NCBI GenBank assembly: GCA_035946955.1
Contig: DASYYE010000248.1
Span: 1 to 23,551 of the forward strand
From: DASYYE01 sp035946955
GTDB taxonomy: Bacteria > Actinomycetota > Actinomycetes > Streptosporangiales > Streptosporangiaceae
Reading direction: 5' to 3'
DNA: 23,551 nt
The translations under genes and the position numbers were made by a program. Under the pieces are notes generated by a model. The model saw only the letters and a list, made by a program, of their open reading frames with translations. It ran no database searches and had not been told where the DNA came from. Position 1 is the first letter of the stretch. Each line of letters starts with the position of its first letter. Below are positions 12,595 to 19,506 of the stretch, in pieces.

Positions 12595-12642
12595 ATGGGA
12601 AGCGCGGACCGTCTCGGGCCTGCACGGGGCACCCGTGGCTGA
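12595..12642 (+). CDS. Possible 15-residue leader ORF overlapping the TetR gene
   Basis: GGAGGG at 12581-12586 lies eight bases before an ATG at 12595 encoding MGSADRLGPARGTRG. The TGA (12640-12642) is five bases inside the TetR gene, whose GTG at 12635 has no Shine-Dalgarno site of its own. The strong site in this leader therefore seems to serve the leader, with TetR translated by reinitiation. GTG at 12592 is an alternative leader start. Confidence 0.45.
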   Translation: MGSADRLGPARGTRG

Positions 12643-13273
12643 GCTCTCCACCGGCCAGCGCATCCACCGCGCCGCGCTGCGGCTGTTTGCGACCTACGGG
12701 TTCGCGGGCACCGGCATCCGCAAGATCGCCGAAGAGGCCGGGATCAACGTCGCCTCGCTGTACCACTACGTGGGCACCAAGGAAGACCTCCTCGAGCGGA
12801 TGATGAACGAGAGCATGACCGAGCTGCTCGCACCCGCCAGGGACGTCAGCCAGGGCGGGGCCGGGCCGGCCGAGCGGGTCCGGGCGCTGGTGGACCTCCA
12901 CGTGCGGCGCCATGCCAGCCACGCACAGCTGTGCCGGGTCGGTGACACCGAGCTGCGCTCACTCACCAAGGCCCGGCGGGCCCGCATCGTCGCGCTGCGC
13001 GATGAGTACCAGGCGATCTGGGAGGACGCCATCGCCACGGGCAGTGCCGCGGGCGAGTTCGCGGTGCCCGATGTCAAGACGGCCACCATGGCGGTGCTGC
13101 AGATGTGCACCGGCGTCGCCTACTGGTACTCCCCCCGTGGCCGCCTGTCGCTGGACGAGGTCAGCGACGCCTTCGTGGCGATGGCCACCGCCTTGCTGCG
13201 TGGTGGCACACCCGGTGACCTGCCGGACGGCCTGGCGCCACGGTCACGGCTGAGGACGGAGGTGACCGCATGA
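12635..13273 (+). CDS. TetR-family regulator heading the aminomutase gene cluster
   Basis: This 212-residue protein has an N-terminal TetR helix-turn-helix (IHRAALRLFATYGFAGTGIR, then KIAEEAGINVASLYHYVGTKEDLL, about residues 8-55) and a helical effector domain. Such regulators near acyl-CoA genes often respond to a CoA ester or acid intermediate. The stop overlaps the next ATG as ATGA (13270-13273), so it is translationally coupled to the enoyl-CoA hydratase-like gene. The GTG at 12635 is the only in-frame ATG/GTG/TTG start I see close upstream of the helix-turn-helix. Likely targets are the divergent promoter region at 12489-12594, including the GATC palindrome. The effector is unknown. Confidence 0.88.
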   Translation: MAELSTGQRIHRAALRLFATYGFAGTGIRKIAEEAGINVASLYHYVGTKEDLLERMMNESMTELLAPARDVSQGGAGPAERVRALVDLHVRRHASHAQLCRVGDTELRSLTKARRARIVALRDEYQAIWEDAIATGSAAGEFAVPDVKTATMAVLQMCTGVAYWYSPRGRLSLDEVSDAFVAMATALLRGGTPGDLPDGLAPRSRLRTEVTA

Positions 13274-14094
13274 CCGACGGGGTGGTCCCTCACGGCCCGG
13301 CCACGGCCGTGGCGGCGGTGGTCGGCTACGAGGTCACCGCGGACATCGCGGTGGTGACCCTCAACCGGCCGCACCGGCTGAACGCGGTCACCCCCGAACT
13401 CGTGGAGAGCCTGTGCTCCGCCCTGGAGGCGGCATGCGCCGACCAGGTGGGAGCGTGTGTGCTCACCGGGGCGGGACGGGCGTTCTGCGCGGGCCACGAC
13501 CTGAAGCAGCCATCCGAGCCGATCAGCGAGGCCGAGGACCGCCGCCGGCTGCAGCGCGTGCAGGACGTGACGCGCCTGGTCCGCCAGGCGCCGTTCCCCG
13601 TGGTCGCGGCCGTGCACGGGTACGCGCTCGGCGCCGGCTGCGAGTTCGCCCTGTGCTGTGACCTGGTGGTGGCGAGCGGGGACGCGGTCTTCGGTTTCCC
13701 GGAGGTCAGTGTCGGCCTCGGGGTCACGGGAGGCATCTCACACCTGCTGCCCCACATGGTCGGCCCGGCCAAAGCCAAGGAACTCGTCCTGCTGGGCGAG
13801 CGGTTCGGCGCGGCCGAGGCCTTCCGGCTCAACCTCGTGAACCGGCTCACCGAGCCGGGCGCGCACCTGAGCTGCGCGATGGAGCTGGCGGCAAGACTGC
13901 GTGACCTGCCACGCCGCGCGATGGCACGGGCAAAGCTCGCCCTGGACCTCGGCACCGAGCTTGGTATCGAAGCCTCCTACGAGGTCGAGATCGCCAACGC
14001 CCTCGCCCTGCACGGCGGGGTTGACGCCCAGGCTGCCGCAGCGGCTTTCCAGGGCCGCCCGGGCTCCATGGCCAGCCACGACGACCCCCGATGA
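13270..14094 (+). CDS. Enoyl-CoA hydratase/isomerase-family protein
   Basis: This 274-residue crotonase-fold protein acts on acyl-CoA thioesters. The oxyanion-hole segments are visible as AFCAGHDLK (about residue 75) and HGYALGAGCEFAL. Glu125 (GCEFAL) and Glu145 (FGFPEVSVGLG) are 20 residues apart, as are the two catalytic glutamates of rat enoyl-CoA hydratase (144 and 164). Hydration or elimination chemistry is therefore feasible. The N-terminal 20 residues are a nonconserved extension. It is coupled by ATGA to the upstream TetR and followed within 25 bases by an aldehyde dehydrogenase. In this context it might hydrate an enoyl-CoA or remove ammonia from a 3-aminoacyl-CoA; the second role is speculative. 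Confidence 0.88.
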   Translation: MTDGVVPHGPATAVAAVVGYEVTADIAVVTLNRPHRLNAVTPELVESLCSALEAACADQVGACVLTGAGRAFCAGHDLKQPSEPISEAEDRRRLQRVQDVTRLVRQAPFPVVAAVHGYALGAGCEFALCCDLVVASGDAVFGFPEVSVGLGVTGGISHLLPHMVGPAKAKELVLLGERFGAAEAFRLNLVNRLTEPGAHLSCAMELAARLRDLPRRAMARAKLALDLGTELGIEASYEVEIANALALHGGVDAQAAAAAFQGRPGSMASHDDPR

Positions 14095-14118
14095 GTGATG
14101 AGTGAGGAGAGAAACCTG

Positions 14119-15681
14119 ATGCCGCAACGCTTCCGCGTCACCTACGCGACACTTTCGGCGGACAACGAGGACCTGCACGCCGCCTATGACGAGGGGCTGC
14201 GGGTGGCCAGGTCCTGGGTCGGCGAGACCATCCCCGTCTACGTGAGCGGGTCCCCACGCACATCCGGCCCGGTCCACGACGTTTTGTCGCCCACCGACCA
14301 GGCCGTGCTGTGCCATGTGCACGAGGCCAGCAGGTCCGACGTCGATGATGCGGTGACCGCGGCCGCCGCCGCCGCGCCGGGCTGGGCGGCCACACCGTGG
14401 CAGCGCCGTGTCAGCCTGCTCCGCACGGTGGCGGAGGAGATCAGTGACCGCTCCAACGAACTGGCCGCGCTGATGAGCATGGAGGTCGGCAAGAACCGGC
14501 TGGAGTCGCTCGGCGACGTCGAAGAGGCCGCCGACCTGATCCGCTACTACTGCAAGGCGGTCGAGGACAACGACGGGTTCAACCGGCCGATGGACACCCT
14601 GTCGGCCCGGGAGAAGACCCGCAGCGTGCTGCGGCCCTACGGCGTGTGGGGGGTCATCAGCCCGTTCAACTTCCCGATGTCCCTGGCCGCCGGGCCGATG
14701 GGGGCGGCGCTGGTGGCCGGCAACACCGTGGTGCTGAAGCCGAGCCTGCAGGGGTCGTTCACCACGGCCAAGCTGTATGAGTGCTTCCGTGACGCGGGGC
14801 TGCCCGCGGACGTGTTCCACATGCTGACCGGTGGCGACGAGCCAGGCAAGGCGGTCGTGGACCACCCAGGGATCGCGGGGCTGACCTTCACCGGCTCCTA
14901 TGAGGTCGGCATGTCGATCCACAGCAAGTTCTCCGGCCCCTACCCCAAGCCGCTGATCTGCGAGATGGGCGGCAAGAACCCGGCGGTCATCTCCGCCCGG
15001 GCCGACCTCGACACGGCGGCGACGGGAGTCGCGCGCTCGGCGTTCGGGCTGTCCGGGCAGAAGTGCTCGTCGTGCTCACGCGTGTACGTCCAGCGTGAGC
15101 TCTACCCCGAGTTCGTCCAGAAGCTCGCCGACCTGGCGAACAAGATGGTGGTCGGTGACCCGACAGACCGGTCGGTGTTCGTCGGCCCGGTGATCGACGA
15201 AGCCGCGGTGCAGCGTTACGAGCGCGCGGTCACGCACGCCCGGGAGGCCGGTCACGTGGACGCCGGCGGTGAGGTGCTGCGCAACCGGGAGGGGCACGGC
15301 AACGGGAACTATGTCGCACCGACCGTGGTGACCGGCCTGCCCGCCGACGACTGGCTGATGCGCACGGAACTGTTCGTGCCCTTCGTCGCGGTCTACCCGG
15401 TGGACAGCCTCGACGAGGCGCTGCGGCTGGCCAATGCCACCCCGCTCGGGCTGACGGCCGGTTTCTTCTCCACCGACCAGGCTGAGATCGAGCAGTTCCT
15501 CGCCACCATCCAGGCCGGTGTCGTGTACGTGAACCGCAGCGCCGGAGCGACCACCGGCGCCTGGCCGGGCGTGCAGCCGTTCGGCGGCTGGAAGGGCTCG
15601 GGCAGTTCCGGCAAGGCCGGCGGCGGCCTGTACTACGTCCAGCTCTACATGCGTGAGCAGTCGCAGACGGTGGTGGAGTAG
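14119..15681 (+). CDS. Aldehyde dehydrogenase resembling 1-pyrroline-5-carboxylate dehydrogenase
   Basis: This is an NAD(P)-dependent aldehyde-to-acid oxidoreductase of 520 residues. It has the Rossmann segment (GVISPFNFPMSLAAG), GLTFTGSYEVG, the general base Glu282 in CEMGGKNPAV, and the nucleophile Cys316 in GQKCSSCSRVYV. The patterns MEVGKN, GQKCSSCSR and GVQPFGGWKGSG recall RocA/PruA-type enzymes that oxidise glutamate semialdehyde, so an omega-semialdehyde with a nearby amino group is a reasonable substrate. The usual E-x-F-G-P element reads ELFVP (417-421): the glycine is replaced by valine while Glu417 and Phe419 stay. ATG 14119 has GAGGAG at 14104-14109; GTG 14095 and ATG 14098 are less well served. 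It lies between the hydratase-like and aminotransferase genes, which are nearly contiguous. Confidence 0.9.
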   Translation: MPQRFRVTYATLSADNEDLHAAYDEGLRVARSWVGETIPVYVSGSPRTSGPVHDVLSPTDQAVLCHVHEASRSDVDDAVTAAAAAAPGWAATPWQRRVSLLRTVAEEISDRSNELAALMSMEVGKNRLESLGDVEEAADLIRYYCKAVEDNDGFNRPMDTLSAREKTRSVLRPYGVWGVISPFNFPMSLAAGPMGAALVAGNTVVLKPSLQGSFTTAKLYECFRDAGLPADVFHMLTGGDEPGKAVVDHPGIAGLTFTGSYEVGMSIHSKFSGPYPKPLICEMGGKNPAVISARADLDTAATGVARSAFGLSGQKCSSCSRVYVQRELYPEFVQKLADLANKMVVGDPTDRSVFVGPVIDEAAVQRYERAVTHAREAGHVDAGGEVLRNREGHGNGNYVAPTVVTGLPADDWLMRTELFVPFVAVYPVDSLDEALRLANATPLGLTAGFFSTDQAEIEQFLATIQAGVVYVNRSAGATTGAWPGVQPFGGWKGSGSSGKAGGGLYYVQLYMREQSQTVVE

Positions 15682-15683
15682 CC

Positions 15684-17042
15684 ATGGAGACCCCAATGGA
15701 GCAGACCATGCCAGCCTGGCTCGACCCGGCAAGGCCAGTACCCGACATCCGCACCGAACTGCCCGGGCCGCGCGGCGCCGAGGTCTACAAGCACGACCAG
15801 GCCATCACCAGCCCCTCACTGCCCCGCGCGTACCCGCTCATGCCGCAGCGGGCGTTCGGTGCGGTGGTCTGCGACACCGACGGCAACCTGTTCCTCGACT
15901 TCAACGCCGGGATCGCGGTGAACTCGACCGGCCACTGCCACCCGCGCGTGGTCGCGGCCGTCCAGGAACAGGCCAGCCAGCTCCTGCACTACTCGGCCAG
16001 TGACTTCTACCTGCCCATCTACTCGCAGATGTGTGAGGCGCTGGCCGCGACCGCACCCATGACCGGGCCGGTGCGGGTGTTCCTGACCAACTCCGGTGCT
16101 GAGGCGGTGGAAGGGGCGCTGAAGCTCGCGCGGTACGCGACAGGGCGCGCCAACGTCATCAGCTTCTTCGGCGGGTTCCACGGCCGCACCTATGGTGCCG
16201 TCTCGCTGACCGCGTCAAAGGCCAAGTACCACCAGGGGTTCGGCCCGCTGCTGCCAGGTGTGTACCACGCGCCGTACGCGTACAGCCACCGCGACCCGCT
16301 GACCGGGGCACGCAGCCATGACCCGGACGAGACATTCGACTACCTGGAGAATGTCCTGTTCCGCTACGAGGTGGCGCCGGCCGAGGTGGCGGCGGTCTTC
16401 GTGGAGCCCATCCAGGGCGAGGGCGGCTACATCCTCCCGCCGCCCGAGTGGCTCACCCGCCTGCGTGAGCTCTGCGACACCCACGGCATCCTGCTGGTGG
16501 CCGACGAGGTGCAGTCCGGCATGGGCCGCAGCGGGAAGATGTGGGCGATCGAGCATGCCGGAGTCCAGCCCGACGTCCTCATCAGCGCCAAGGGCATCGC
16601 CTCCGGCCTGCCGCTGGGTGCCTTCATGGCCAAGGCCGAGCTCATGGAGCGCTGGTCATACGGGGCGCACGGGTCCACCTACGGCGGCAGCCCGGTGCCC
16701 TGCGCCGCCGGGATCGCGACGCTGGAGGTCATCCAGTCGGAGGGCCTGCTGGCCAATGCGGCCGGACAGGGCGAGTTCCTGCTGGCGGGGCTGCGCGGGC
16801 TGTGGCGGCGGTTCCCCGGGCTGGTGACGGACGTGCGTGGCGTGGGCCTGATGATCGGCGTCGAGTTCCGCACTCCCCAAGAGGCCGAACAGGTGCAACG
16901 GCTGGCGTTCGACCGCGGCCTGCTGGTGCTCGAATGCGGCGAGAGCACCCTGCGGGTGTCGCCGCCGCTGGTCCTGACCCGTGCCCAGGCCGAAGCCGGC
17001 CTTCGGGTCTTCGGCGAAGCACTGGCGGCATTCAGCCACTGA
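15684..17042 (+). CDS. Class III (omega-amino acid) aminotransferase
   Basis: A PLP-dependent aminotransferase of 452 residues, related to 4-aminobutyrate and acetylornithine aminotransferases, which move a terminal amino group to 2-oxoglutarate or pyruvate. Visible motifs are LDFNAGIAVNSTGHCHPRVV, TNSGAEAVEGALKLAR and FHGRTYGAVSLT. EPIQGEGGYI and the PLP-binding Asp274 in VADEVQSGMGRSG follow, then the Schiff-base lysine Lys303 in SAKGIASGLPLGAF. Its ATG is two bases after the aldehyde dehydrogenase stop, with GGAG five bases upstream; ATG 15696 is also possible. An aminotransferase that makes a semialdehyde next to a dehydrogenase that oxidises it is the classic gabT/gabD logic. With an aminomutase downstream, the substrate may be beta-lysine or a related diamino acid. 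Confidence 0.92.
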   Translation: METPMEQTMPAWLDPARPVPDIRTELPGPRGAEVYKHDQAITSPSLPRAYPLMPQRAFGAVVCDTDGNLFLDFNAGIAVNSTGHCHPRVVAAVQEQASQLLHYSASDFYLPIYSQMCEALAATAPMTGPVRVFLTNSGAEAVEGALKLARYATGRANVISFFGGFHGRTYGAVSLTASKAKYHQGFGPLLPGVYHAPYAYSHRDPLTGARSHDPDETFDYLENVLFRYEVAPAEVAAVFVEPIQGEGGYILPPPEWLTRLRELCDTHGILLVADEVQSGMGRSGKMWAIEHAGVQPDVLISAKGIASGLPLGAFMAKAELMERWSYGAHGSTYGGSPVPCAAGIATLEVIQSEGLLANAAGQGEFLLAGLRGLWRRFPGLVTDVRGVGLMIGVEFRTPQEAEQVQRLAFDRGLLVLECGESTLRVSPPLVLTRAQAEAGLRVFGEALAAFSH

Positions 17043-17158
17043 CCAGTCTGGCGCGTGCCGATACAGTAATTCTTCCCGTAAGGAGCTATTCTTTCACCAG
17101 GTTCTTCTCTTACCCTGCCTCGAAGGGGTGCAATCGTCCAGGGAGTGTGAGACCGGTG

Positions 17159-18556
17159 ATGACCGTGATCGAACAGCCTTACGCGTATCGGCGCACTGAG
17201 CTCACCGAACCCGACTGGCAACGTTTCCCGGGGTGGGCGGATGTCTCCGCCGCGGACTGGGAGTCCGCCCAGTGGCAGCGGGCGCACTGCGTCAAGAACA
17301 TCCGCCAGCTCCGGGAGGTGGCGGGCAGCGGGCTCTCCGAGGAGTTCTGCGCGGACCTGCTGCGTGACCAGCGGGAGCGGGCGACCATGTCCATGCTGGT
17401 GACACCCCAGATGCTGAACACCATGGCGCCCACGGTGGCCCCGGCGGACCCGGGCTTCACCGACGCGCTCTATGCCGACCCGGTCCGCCGCTACATGGTC
17501 CCGGTGTTCAGCGACCGGCGCAGCGACTGGCCCTCGCACCCCTATGCCTCGCGTGACTCCCTGCACGAGGCGGAGATGTGGGCGGTGGAGGGGCTCACCC
17601 ACCGCTACCCCACCAAGGTGCTGGCCGAGCTGCTGCCGACCTGCCCGCAGTACTGCGGCCACTGCACCCGGATGGACCTCGTCGGCAACCCCACCCCGGT
17701 CATCACCAAGCACAAGTTCAGCGTGCCCAGGGAGGACCGGCTGACCTCCATGATCAGCTACCTGGAGTCCACCCCCGCGGTACGGGACGTCGTGGTGTCC
17801 GGCGGGGACGTCGCGAACCTGCCCTGGCCCCGGCTGGAGGCCTTCGTCAGCGCACTGGTCGAGCTCGGCAGCATCCGCGACATCAGGCTCGCCACCAAGG
17901 CACTGATGGGCCTGCCCCAGCACTGGCTGGGCGATGACGTCCGCTCCGGCATGGAGCGGCTGGCCACACGTGCCCGCCAGCGCGGGGTGAACATCGCGAT
18001 CCACACCCACGTCAACGCCGCCCAGTCGGTGACACCGCTGGTGGCACGGGCGGCGCGGGCCATGCTCGAGACCGGTATCCGCGACGTGCGCAACCAGGGC
18101 GTGCTGCTGCGTGGCGTGAACGACACCGCGGCCAGCCTGCTCGACCTGTGCTTCGCCCTGCTCGACGAGGCCTCGGTCATGCCCTACTACTTCTACATGT
18201 GCGACATGATCCCTGGCAGCGAGCACTGGCGGCTGTCGCTGGCCGAGGCGCAGGACCTGCAGCACCAGATCATGGGCTACCTGCCGGGCTTCGCCACCCC
18301 CCGGATCGTGTGCGACGTGCCGTACGTGGGCAAGCGCTGGGTGCACCAGGTGTCGCGGTACGACCGGCGGCTGGGCATCTCGTACTGGACCAAGAACTAC
18401 CGCACGGGCGTGGAGGCCGCGGACCCGCTGGCGCTGACCCGCGAGTACGCCTACTACGACCCGATCTACACGCTCGGCCCGGACGGCCAGCAGTGGTGGC
18501 ACGGCAGGGACCGCGCCGAGTCCGGCGAGGCCGACGTCACGGCCAAGGCAGTCTGA
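17159..18556 (+). CDS. Lysine 2,3-aminomutase-like radical SAM enzyme
   Basis: This 465-residue protein belongs to the KamA family of SAM- and PLP-dependent aminomutases, which move an alpha-amino group to the beta carbon. The radical-SAM cluster motif is Cys162-Cys166-Cys169 in CPQYCGHCTR, with Arg171 matching the carboxylate-binding arginine of Clostridium subterminale KAM. Asp349 (MCDMIPGSEHWR) and Asp386 (CDVPYVGK) are 37 residues apart, as are Asp293 and Asp330, which hold the lysine epsilon-ammonium in that enzyme. Lys392 is the likely PLP lysine, though one residue closer to the second Asp than in KAM. Lysine or another omega-amino substrate is thus more likely than glutamate. The 116-base gap after the aminotransferase is unusually AT-rich and may hold a promoter. 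GTG 17156 is an alternative start; the Shine-Dalgarno site (AGGGAG, 17140-17145) is distant. Confidence 0.88.
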   Translation: MTVIEQPYAYRRTELTEPDWQRFPGWADVSAADWESAQWQRAHCVKNIRQLREVAGSGLSEEFCADLLRDQRERATMSMLVTPQMLNTMAPTVAPADPGFTDALYADPVRRYMVPVFSDRRSDWPSHPYASRDSLHEAEMWAVEGLTHRYPTKVLAELLPTCPQYCGHCTRMDLVGNPTPVITKHKFSVPREDRLTSMISYLESTPAVRDVVVSGGDVANLPWPRLEAFVSALVELGSIRDIRLATKALMGLPQHWLGDDVRSGMERLATRARQRGVNIAIHTHVNAAQSVTPLVARAARAMLETGIRDVRNQGVLLRGVNDTAASLLDLCFALLDEASVMPYYFYMCDMIPGSEHWRLSLAEAQDLQHQIMGYLPGFATPRIVCDVPYVGKRWVHQVSRYDRRLGISYWTKNYRTGVEAADPLALTREYAYYDPIYTLGPDGQQWWHGRDRAESGEADVTAKAV

Positions 18557-18562
18557 GCGGCG

Positions 18563-18584
18563 GCCCCGCGGCGGGGCGTACCCT
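18563..18584 (+). promoter_or_regulatory. Short hairpin followed by leaderless -10 element
   Basis: GCCCC (18563-18567) and GGGGC (18573-18577) form a 5-bp stem just after the aminomutase stop and may end that operon. TACCCT (18579-18584) then lies six bases before the GTG at 18591, as in leaderless actinomycete promoters. Both elements are weak alone. Confidence 0.35.
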
Positions 18585-18590
18585 CCCAGG

Positions 18591-19376
18591 GTGGACGACT
18601 GGGAGGCGCTGCGTGCCCGGCACACGGTGCTGGCCGATGACGCCGTGCTGGTGCTGGACAAGCCAGCCGGGCTCGCGGTGATGGGTGAGCGCCACGGCAG
18701 CGACCTGGTGCGGATCGCGGCCGAGGCAGGCGAGACCCTCTACCCGGTCCACCGCATCGACAAGGTCACCTCGGGTGCGGTCCTGCTGGCCCGGGACCTC
18801 GGCGCCCACGGCGGCCTCACCCGGCAGTTCGCCCGCGGCACCGCGGGCAAGGCCTACCTCGCGGTCGTGACACCCGCTGGCCTGCCCGAACGCGGCACCA
18901 TCGACCTGCCGCTGAGCGTGGGCCGCAAGAACCGGGTCCGCGTTGCCGCCCCCCGCGCCGCCATCGTCACCGACGGGCAGCACTGGTCCGCCGACCCGGC
19001 GCAGGTCTATGACGAGGTGCGGACCTACCCGTCGCGGACGGTGTTCAGCCGGGTCTGGGACGACGGCGAGCATGCCCTGCTCCTGGTGCGGCCGGTGACC
19101 GGCAGGCGCCACCAGATCCGCGTGCACCTCGCCTGGGCCGGGCACCCTGTGCTTGGCGACCCGCTGTTCGGGACGCCGGACGCGCCCCGTACGCACCTGC
19201 ACTCATGGCGGGTGGAGTTCGATGCGGACTGGCTGGGGGGCACGCGGCTGCGGGCCGAAGCCGCACCCGGCGCTGACTTCTGGGCCCCGCTCGAGGTGAG
19301 CCTGCCGGGAGGGTCACCAGCAGCGGTGCTGGCTACCGCCCGCCGTGTCTGGGAGGGCGGTTTGACTTGGCCCTAA
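18591..19376 (+). CDS. RluA-family RNA pseudouridine synthase
   Basis: A 261-residue enzyme that should convert uridine to pseudouridine in rRNA or tRNA; which site is modified cannot be told. The catalytic aspartate is in the motif HRIDKVTSGAVLLAR (usually HRLD; the Asp is present). The C-terminal signature TGRRHQIRVHLAWAGHPVLGDPLFG is complete. VLDKPAGLAVM near residue 21 matches the conserved start of the domain. There is no N-terminal S4 RNA-binding domain, so it is a minimal version. GTG 18591 has no Shine-Dalgarno site but a -10-like TACCCT six bases upstream. It is not functionally tied to the aminomutase cluster. Confidence 0.9.
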   Translation: MDDWEALRARHTVLADDAVLVLDKPAGLAVMGERHGSDLVRIAAEAGETLYPVHRIDKVTSGAVLLARDLGAHGGLTRQFARGTAGKAYLAVVTPAGLPERGTIDLPLSVGRKNRVRVAAPRAAIVTDGQHWSADPAQVYDEVRTYPSRTVFSRVWDDGEHALLLVRPVTGRRHQIRVHLAWAGHPVLGDPLFGTPDAPRTHLHSWRVEFDADWLGGTRLRAEAAPGADFWAPLEVSLPGGSPAAVLATARRVWEGGLTWP

Positions 19377-19398
19377 GGGCCGGCCCGAGCCTGGTTCC

Positions 19399-19417
19399 GC
19401 CGGGCAGTCCGCCCGGC
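19399..19417 (+). terminator. GC-rich hairpin between the pseudouridine synthase and phosphatase genes
   Basis: GCCGGGC (19399-19405) and GCCCGGC (19411-19417) form a 7-bp stem with loop AGTCC, 22 bases after the pseudouridine synthase stop. It ends four bases before the Shine-Dalgarno AGGAGG of the next leader ORF, so it might also influence initiation there. Confidence 0.55.
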
Positions 19418-19434
19418 ATGAGGAGGCGGCTCCC

Positions 19435-19506
19435 GTGGCGGACGGCCCAGCAGCGGACGGCCCCGCAATGGGCGGCGCAGTGAGGGCGGCGCAGTGGAAC
19501 GGATGA
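19435..19506 (+). CDS. Possible 23-residue leader ORF coupled to the MerR-PP2C gene
   Basis: AGGAGG (19421-19426) is eight bases before GTG 19435. The frame encodes MADGPAADGPA followed by MGGAVRAAQWNG and ends in TGA overlapping the next ATG as ATGA (19503-19506). Its DNA contains short internal duplications (GCGGACGGCCC twice; GGCGGCGCAGTG twice). The downstream ATG has no good site of its own, so reinitiation is likely. The peptide composition gives no functional clue. Confidence 0.5.
   Translation: MADGPAADGPAMGGAVRAAQWNG

Noticed and set aside
12588..12803. A 71-codon ORF starting just after GGAGGG.
   Set aside because: The Shine-Dalgarno site is only one base from its ATG, it overlaps the TetR helix-turn-helix in another frame, and its composition is Ser/Pro/Arg low-complexity.
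16679..18661. A 660-residue minus-strand open frame opposite the aminotransferase and aminomutase genes.
   Set aside because: It is a GC-rich shadow frame of two well-recognised plus-strand enzymes, with no domain and no ribosome-binding site.
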